Assembly (NCBI RefSeq): GCF_001418345.1
Contig: NZ_LIPW01000001.1
Span: 656,429 to 720,428 of the forward strand
Source: Pseudidiomarina woesei
Lineage (GTDB): Bacteria > Pseudomonadota > Gammaproteobacteria > Enterobacterales > Alteromonadaceae
Reading direction: 5' to 3'
Length of the DNA: 64,000 nt
Position numbers and translations under genes: made by a program
The notes under the pieces: generated by a model
Told to the model about the DNA's origin: nothing
What the model saw: only the letters and a program-made list of their open reading frames with translations
Databases searched by the model: none
In this document: positions 58,784 through 64,000 of the stretch, piece after piece
Numbering within the stretch: the first letter of the stretch is position 1
Layout of the letters: every line of letters begins with the position of its first letter

Positions 58784-58895
58784 TGTATCGGTTCCTATTT
58801 TATGAATTCGAGTCTTTCGTTATTTGGTATAAATGCCGACTAGTGTAACCGACCACCCACAGACAAGTGATCTGAGCTGTTAACCGAGCGCGTGT

Positions 58896-59216
58896 TTAGT
58901 TGTTATCGAGCTGACTTCCACCACGACAAGCAGGTGAGTCTGGCACCTGATGCAGTTGCTGCCACTCAGTCGGGCTATAAACATGCAACGCGAGAGCATG
59001 AACGGGCCCGGCAAGTTCGTCCGCTAACACCTTATTAACGGCACGGTGGCGCTGCAACAGACGCATACCATCGAACTGCTCACACACGGCAATCACTTTA
59101 AAATGGGAATCATTGCTTGGCGTGCCATGCATATGACTTTCATTCACAACCGAGAGATAAACAGGCTGTAGTTGGTGTTGTAGTTTTGCTTCAATATGTT
59201 GCTGGAGATCTGTCAT
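58896..59216 (-). CDS. bolA: BolA family protein
   Basis: A 106-residue BolA protein; these work with monothiol glutaredoxins in iron-sulfur handling and also act as morphogenes. Typical segments are NESHMHGTPSNDSHFKVIAV, FDGMRLLQRHRAVNKVLADEL and VHALALHVYSPTEW. The ATG at 59216 gives the standard MTDLQQHIEAKL; an in-frame GTG at 59234 is less likely. Length equals E. coli BolA (105). It follows the lipoprotein gene by 22 bases in the same direction. Confidence 0.94.
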   Translation of the reverse strand: MTDLQQHIEAKLQHQLQPVYLSVVNESHMHGTPSNDSHFKVIAVCEQFDGMRLLQRHRAVNKVLADELAGPVHALALHVYSPTEWQQLHQVPDSPACRGGSQLDNN

Positions 59217-59238
59217 GGTTACACCTAGTAGCACCTAG

Positions 59239-59721
59239 TTAATCGTTAGCATCCAGTGAGCTATAACAAATAGAGGTATCACGACCAATTTTAGCAAAGG
59301 CATTGATAATATTCGGTTCAGGCTCGTTTGGTCGGTAAGCAAGTTGATAAACCTGGCTGCCAAAGTTACCAGACAGCTGATAGAGCAGCACATTGTGTTT
59401 CATATATAAATCAGCCAACTGTTGCAGCCCTTCATCGCGCCCTGGCGGAAATGCAGAAGTTTCTCCTACCAGTCGCCAGCGGCGTAATTCTTCGCGCTCG
59501 GCTAACAACGCCGTATTCACGCGATCACGACAAAAACTAAGCTGAATAACACTATTAGAAAGAGCCCAGCCGGCGCCGGGTAATTGCTGCCGATCTATGT
59601 CACGAACCTGCTGCAGCCGCAACTCTTGCTCTGGCGCTTGCCGTTCTGCCCCACAAGCACTGAGTAGAATCAGCAAACTCATGACTGTTAACTTTGAAAC
59701 AACGGTATGCAATGTGGACAT
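59239..59721 (-). CDS. lipoprotein of unknown function
   Basis: A 160-residue protein with a lipoprotein signal and lipobox LSAC (about residue 23). I do not recognise the family. Visible features are a Glu/Arg-rich middle, a cysteine in SFCRDRV and another in SICYSS that could pair, and no membrane helix after the signal. It begins a two-gene unit with bolA. Confidence 0.7.
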   Translation of the reverse strand: MSTLHTVVSKLTVMSLLILLSACGAERQAPEQELRLQQVRDIDRQQLPGAGWALSNSVIQLSFCRDRVNTALLAEREELRRWRLVGETSAFPPGRDEGLQQLADLYMKHNVLLYQLSGNFGSQVYQLAYRPNEPEPNIINAFAKIGRDTSICYSSLDAND

Positions 59722-59958
59722 GTCTGCGCAGCTCTCACAGCTTGATTTTTAGGAAGAACAATAAGCGCAGTATAAATGGATAACGGTCATTAAAAAAGGG
59801 AGGAGGACTATCCGTGTCCAGATGAGGTTGTATCAATCCTTGAGTACCACCTCAAATCCATGGCGCAATACTAATCGATGTTTTTTTGCATTTCAATTAC
59901 AATTTAACAACAAAATTATAAGTAATTATTTTATAAGTTAATTTAGTGTAAATTTTTT
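59722..59958. other. AT-rich gap between antiporter and lipoprotein genes
   Basis: No ORF or RNA gene is apparent in these 237 bases. It contains two direct copies of TTATAAGT (59916 and 59931) in a very AT-rich stretch. No GC-rich terminator hairpin is seen for the antiporter gene. Confidence 0.5.
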
Positions 59959-61761
59959 CTAATTATTAGCCGATTCCTGCTCAGGGCTTACCAGCGCTAC
60001 AATTTGCCATCCAGCCTTAGGTTCAAAGGTTTGGTCAGCACTAAATAAATGACAAAAACCACGTTCATCAAGCGCATATAATGGTAACGCTCTGTTACCA
60101 TAACGATCCTGATAATCGTCATAGTGGAATGACTCCGTTAACGCTGTGGTTTTCACGCTTGCCCCTTGAAACGTTAAGCTAGCGAGCTTTGAGAACGTCA
60201 CGCCCTTGCCAAATAGTTTCAGGCGATTACGATAAACTTCAGGCAGTTGATTACGAGCCGGCGCGTCGTGATCAGTACTATGCAATGCAAAAATTTTCTC
60301 GTCATCGAACCAGTCCATAAAATGCATCGCTACGACTGGGTTTAATTGCCGGTATGGCGAAAGTATTAAAACGTTGCCAATGCCGGTTAAATCCATGTTG
60401 TTTTCCGCATGCTCCGATGTTGGATTACCAAAATAGACTGGTAGATTTTCCATTCGAGCCTGCTTGATGTGTTCCCAGTTAGTATCTGCCAGTAACACTG
60501 GAAATTTGTTCTCTTGCAGCGACTTGGCAATTAACCGTGCGGTTGGGTTCGCGCCAAATATTAAGAAGCCACGAGCCGGCGGCTCGCGCAATTTAAGTGC
60601 GTGCGCCAGCGGTTTCGCAGTTAAGCTTTGCAACACCACCGTGCTTAAAATAACCAAGAACACCAGTGGTACAAGTAATTCAGCCTGCTGCCAACCGCCT
60701 TGTTGCATTTTCAATGCAAACAACGCCGACACCGCTGCCGCGACAATACCGCGCGGTGCAATCCAGCTTAGTAATATTTTTTCTTTAAAAGAGGTTTGGG
60801 TACCTATGGCTGACACCCAGACGCTCAGCGGTCGCACCACAAAAATAATCACCGCCAATAGAATAATTGCCGGCACACCCAATGAGTTGAAGGCCTCTGG
60901 TTGCAGCCGCGCTGCCAAAATAATGAACAAGCCAGAAATGAGCAGTACTGACAGCGTTTCTTTAAATTCCAGAATATCGTCTAAGTCTAAGCCTCTCATG
61001 TTGGCCATAACCATACCCATGACGGTTACCGTCAGAAGCCCTGATTCGTGCTGTAGCGCATTTGAAACCGCAAACACACCAAGTACCACGGCCAAGGTGG
61101 CGACATTTTTTAAGTAATGCGGGAAAATACTTTTCAGTAGCGCCCAGCCCAACAACTTGCCGCCGGCAAAACCAAGCGCAAAACCTACCCCAATAGTGGT
61201 GGCAAAAGCCTGTAATGCTTGTGACCAACCCGCGCCTTGGCTAGCAACAATAAACTCGTAAACCAATACCGCCAATAGCGCGCCAATCGGGTCAATGATA
61301 ATACCTTCCCAACGCAGAATATTTCCCAGTCGCGCAAGTGGTCGTACTGACCGTAACATGGGCATGATCACCGTCGGCCCCGTCACCACCACAAGGGCAC
61401 CAAATAAGGCGGCTAGCTCCCACGTAAAGCCAATTAAATAGTAAGCGGCAATCGCAATAGCCACCCAGGTTATGACCATACCCACACTAACCAAATTAGT
61501 TACCATGCGGCCATGCCCACGAATTTCATCAAACTTAAGCGTAAGAGCGCCCTCGAATAGAATAATCGCAACTGAAAGCGACACGACAGGAAATAAAATG
61601 TCACCAAAAATAGCGTCTGGGTCCATTACACCAAACACCGGCCCGACTAAAATACCAACAATAAGTAACGGCAAAATGGCTGGCACTTTCATGCGCCAAG
61701 CACCCCATTGGCACAATATAGACAGCACCCCAATTAGGGCCAAAGCGGACATATTTGACAT
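59959..61761 (-). CDS. CPA1-type Na+/H+ antiporter with TrkA-N-like domain
   Basis: An inner-membrane cation:proton exchanger of 600 residues. The N-terminal two thirds hold about twelve helices with the antiporter patterns ALVVVTGPTVIMPML and EGIIIDPIGALLAV (catalytic Asp) and an SWIAPRGIVAAAVSALFAL segment. The C-terminal domain (about 400-520) has a Rossmann-type nucleotide pattern, GFLIFGANPTARLIAKSL, as in TrkA-N/RCK regulatory domains. The ATG at 61761 is chosen because AGGA lies seven bases before it. Ion specificity is not readable from sequence. It diverges from the iron-binding protein gene across a Fur box. Confidence 0.9.
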   Translation of the reverse strand: MSNMSALALIGVLSILCQWGAWRMKVPAILPLLIVGILVGPVFGVMDPDAIFGDILFPVVSLSVAIILFEGALTLKFDEIRGHGRMVTNLVSVGMVITWVAIAIAAYYLIGFTWELAALFGALVVVTGPTVIMPMLRSVRPLARLGNILRWEGIIIDPIGALLAVLVYEFIVASQGAGWSQALQAFATTIGVGFALGFAGGKLLGWALLKSIFPHYLKNVATLAVVLGVFAVSNALQHESGLLTVTVMGMVMANMRGLDLDDILEFKETLSVLLISGLFIILAARLQPEAFNSLGVPAIILLAVIIFVVRPLSVWVSAIGTQTSFKEKILLSWIAPRGIVAAAVSALFALKMQQGGWQQAELLVPLVFLVILSTVVLQSLTAKPLAHALKLREPPARGFLIFGANPTARLIAKSLQENKFPVLLADTNWEHIKQARMENLPVYFGNPTSEHAENNMDLTGIGNVLILSPYRQLNPVVAMHFMDWFDDEKIFALHSTDHDAPARNQLPEVYRNRLKLFGKGVTFSKLASLTFQGASVKTTALTESFHYDDYQDRYGNRALPLYALDERGFCHLFSADQTFEPKAGWQIVALVSPEQESANN

Positions 61762-61797
61762 AAAGCTTCCTTTTCCAAAAATTTCCAATCTAGTTGT

Positions 61798-61812
61798 TGA
61801 TAATAATTCTCA
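61798..61812. promoter_or_regulatory. Fur box
   Basis: TGATAATAATTCTCA matches the 7-1-7 Fur operator TGATAATnATTATCA with one mismatch. It lies between the antiporter gene and the iron-binding protein gene, 108 bases before the ATG of the latter. A TATACT -10 candidate for fbpA is at 61875-61880. Confidence 0.65.
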
Positions 61813-61920
61813 TTTGCGCGAAACTATTTGTAGGTACCAAATGCGAATCAATATCGTTCGTTATCTTTTTTCGATATACTTCACTCATTCTTTATAGAGG
61901 CAAAAACGAGGGAATTATCT

Positions 61921-62937
61921 ATGCTACGCAAAGTTTTAACCCTAACAGCCATTGCTGCAAGTTTAACAGCAACAGTAGCACAAGCCGCTACCGTTAACGT
62001 ATATTCAGCGCGCAAAGAAGCGCTTATTAAACCAGTTCTTGAAAAGTTTACCGCAGAAACCGGCATTGAAGTACGCCTTTTAACCGGCGGTGGCGATGCA
62101 TTATTAGCGCGTCTGCAAAACGAAGGGGAAAACACCCCTGCCGATTTATTCTTGACGGTAGACGCCGGTAATTTACACCGTGCTGCTGAAGCCGATGTAT
62201 TTCAACCTATTACTTCAGATACTGTGTTGACACGTGTGCCGGATCACTTACAAGGCACTGACAACTTGTGGGTAGGTTTAAGTTTACGAGCTCGGCCAAT
62301 TTTCTACGTGGCTGATCGGGTTGACCCTAGCCAGTTGAATGGCTATGAAGATTTAGCCAAGCCTGAGTGGAACAAAAAAGTTTGTATTCGCTCATCAGAC
62401 AATATTTACAACCAGTCATTAACCGCCGCGCTGATTGAGCACTGGGGTGAAGAGAAAACCCAAGCTTGGGCAGAAGGCTTAGTCAACAACTTAGCCAAAC
62501 CTCCGGTCGGCGGCGATCGCGATCAACTTAAAGCAGCGGCCGCCGGCGTTTGTGACCTTGCCGTTGCTAACACCTATTATTTTGGCCTCATGCAAACAGG
62601 CGACGACGCAGAACAACGCGAAGCTGCTAGTAAGTTGAAAATTTTCTGGCCTAACCAAGACAGCTTTGGCACTCACGTTAACGTGTCGGGTATTGGTTTA
62701 ACCAAACATGCAAAAAACAAAGCCGCCGCACAACAACTGGTTGAATTCTTGCTCACCGCCGAGTCGCAAGCTTGGTACGCCGCCACTAACAATGAATACC
62801 CAGCGGTAGAAGGGGTTGAGTGGAGCGAAACCTTGCAAGCGTGGGGCGAATTCCAAGCCGATGATTTATCCATGACCGTGCTTGGCGAAAACAACGCTGA
62901 AGCTGTCAAGCTCATGAACCGGGCTGGTTGGCGTTAA
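61921..62937 (+). CDS. fbpA: periplasmic ferric iron-binding protein (FbpA/FutA type)
   Basis: Substrate-binding component of an ABC importer for Fe(III). The 338-residue protein has a signal peptide (ending AQAA), the start TVNVYSARKEALIKPVLEKF, and the tyrosine-rich iron site VANTYYFGLM (about residues 217-226). Close to FbpA, IdiA and AfuA. A Fur box upstream agrees with iron control. The stop shares one base with the next start (TAATG), so the permease is coupled. Confidence 0.93.
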   Translation: MLRKVLTLTAIAASLTATVAQAATVNVYSARKEALIKPVLEKFTAETGIEVRLLTGGGDALLARLQNEGENTPADLFLTVDAGNLHRAAEADVFQPITSDTVLTRVPDHLQGTDNLWVGLSLRARPIFYVADRVDPSQLNGYEDLAKPEWNKKVCIRSSDNIYNQSLTAALIEHWGEEKTQAWAEGLVNNLAKPPVGGDRDQLKAAAAGVCDLAVANTYYFGLMQTGDDAEQREAASKLKIFWPNQDSFGTHVNVSGIGLTKHAKNKAAAQQLVEFLLTAESQAWYAATNNEYPAVEGVEWSETLQAWGEFQADDLSMTVLGENNAEAVKLMNRAGWR

Positions 62938-64000
62938 TGCGCCAGTTATTGCGCAGCAAAACTTGGCGTCAGCTTTCTTTAGTGGCAACGGCCGTCGTTA
63001 TTGGCGTGCCGTTGCTGGTAATTTGTTGGTCCGTTCTGCAATTAGCAACTGCGCAAGACTTCTCTACTTTAAGCCATTTATGGCAAACCGTAGTACCAGA
63101 ATACATTAGCCATTCATTATGGTTATTAATTGGTGTGGCTATTGGGGTAATTAGCTTAGGGGTTGGCACCGCTTGGTTAACAACCGCGTGTCGCTTCCCA
63201 GGCCAACGGCTATTAAGTTGGGCGCTGCTATTACCGCTAGCCATGCCAGCCTATATTACCGCTTACACCTATACCGGTATGCTCGACTTTGCAGGGCCAG
63301 TGCAAAGCGCGCTGCGTGACTGGTTCGGTTGGAGTTACGGCGATTACTGGTTTCCGCAAATACGCAGCCTTGGCGGTGCCATTGCCGTATTAAGCTTAGT
63401 GCTCTTTCCTTACGTTTATTTAATTACCCGCGCTACTTTTCTACAACAGTCGGCCACCACCCTTGAAGCAGGCCGTAGTTTGGGCTTAAACCCGTGGCAG
63501 TGTTTTTGGCGTCTTGCTATTCCGCTTGCGCGCCCCGCTATTGTTACCGGTGCCACCTTAGCACTGATGGAAACACTAGCCGATTACGGTACCGTGCAGT
63601 ACTTTGGGGTAACTACCTTTACCACCGGAATTTTCCGTACTTGGTATGGCCTTGGCGACCTGCAAGGTGCACTGCAACTGGCGGCGATGCTTTTAGTTGC
63701 AGTTATACTGCTTATTTTCATTGAACGTTGGTCACGTAGCCAAGCCCGCTACGACCAGCGTAGCAACCGCCCTGCTCCACCATTTGAATTGCGTGGTGGT
63801 AAGGCCTTGTTGGCTAGTATTGCCTGCTGGTTGCCATTAGTATTTGGTTTTATTTTACCGGCCTTACAATTAGCTAGCTGGTCTATTGAACGCTCTGAAG
63901 TATGGTTGCAATCCAGTTTCTGGCAACTCACGTTTAATAGCTTTTGGCTGGCATTTTTAGCCGCCTTACTCGTGGTCGTGCTAGCTTTATGGTTAGCGTA
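62937..64000 (+). CDS. fbpB: ferric iron ABC transporter permease (partial, C-terminal end missing)
   Basis: Inner-membrane permease of the Fe(III) importer, fused double-permease type. The frame is open from the ATG at 62937 to the window end (354 codons). Features: many helices, and the first EAA loop LEAGRSLGLNPWQCFWRLAIP that contacts the ATPase, near residue 178. A second EAA loop and the ATPase gene are expected beyond base 64000. Confidence 0.9.
   Translation, partial: MRQLLRSKTWRQLSLVATAVVIGVPLLVICWSVLQLATAQDFSTLSHLWQTVVPEYISHSLWLLIGVAIGVISLGVGTAWLTTACRFPGQRLLSWALLLPLAMPAYITAYTYTGMLDFAGPVQSALRDWFGWSYGDYWFPQIRSLGGAIAVLSLVLFPYVYLITRATFLQQSATTLEAGRSLGLNPWQCFWRLAIPLARPAIVTGATLALMETLADYGTVQYFGVTTFTTGIFRTWYGLGDLQGALQLAAMLLVAVILLIFIERWSRSQARYDQRSNRPAPPFELRGGKALLASIACWLPLVFGFILPALQLASWSIERSEVWLQSSFWQLTFNSFWLAFLAALLVVVLALWLA

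Noticed and set aside
60464-61117. 217-codon plus-strand open frame inside the antiporter gene
   Set aside because: It is antisense to transmembrane helices of a clear antiporter and its composition is that of a shadow frame.

Overview
This window comes from a Gram-negative gammaproteobacterium, most likely a marine Alteromonadales member of the Idiomarinaceae type. That placement is inferred from gene content and gene order: a complete Na+-pumping NADH:quinone oxidoreductase operon, the pdxB-asd/usg-fimV-truA-accD-folC-dedD-cvpA-purF order, fabB-mnmC-yfcL, a VolA/Pla-1 type lipase, FabV, and an unusual number of exported peptidases. Nearly all of the window is densely packed chromosomal core sequence. 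I see no rRNA, tRNA, phage, insertion sequence or CRISPR array.

Layout. 1-1335 (minus) is the edge of a type IVb pilus locus, with a TcpQ-like protein coupled to a PilN-type secretin lipoprotein. 1443-4076 is topA. 4321-5658 is a lone astB for arginine catabolism, closed by a symmetric terminator. 5726-15708 is a nine-gene minus-strand block for vitamin B6, lysine/threonine precursor, polar hub protein, tRNA pseudouridine, malonyl-CoA, folate, septal SPOR protein and purine synthesis. 15814-20423 holds fabB, mnmC, yfcL, fldB and a HIT protein. 20483-32151 is a secretion and peptide-use region: an exported zincin, an M28 lipoprotein peptidase, a ZnuD-like zinc receptor behind a near-perfect Zur box, a dipeptidyl peptidase, a YciA thioesterase, an exported metallo-beta-lactamase-fold hydrolase and an M17 aminopeptidase. 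32295-38021 holds cysS, ppiB, lpxH, miaE, a Yip1 membrane protein and a dicarboxylate/amino-acid symporter.

38019-39107 is the repeat-rich part, with REP-like palindromes, a 23-bp tandem array and a 58-bp tandem array surrounding an exported protein of unknown function. 39104-44289 holds smrA, sohB, a surface-lipase lipoprotein and yciK. 44474-48067 is a copper module (csoR, copA) followed by an exported beta-propeller-like protein. 48050-57356 (minus) holds nqrABCDEF-apbE-nqrM and, 42 bp further downstream in the same direction, an unusual fusion of cysteine desulfurase, a degenerate metallo-beta-lactamase-like segment and rhodanese. 57605-61761 holds fabV, bolA, a lipoprotein of unknown function and a Na+/H+ antiporter. 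61921-64000 is a Fur-box-preceded ferric iron ABC importer cut by the window end.

How it fits together: respiration is built on a sodium gradient (Nqr, with antiporter and symporter nearby), nutrition on peptides, amino acids and lipids, and metal homeostasis is visible for zinc (Zur box/ZnuD), copper (CsoR/CopA) and iron (Fur box/FbpAB). The least explained items are the desulfurase fusion beside nqr, three copies of an AT-rich palindromic intergenic element, the repeat arrays that supply a stop codon and a ribosome binding site to neighbouring genes, and several exported proteins without a clear function.
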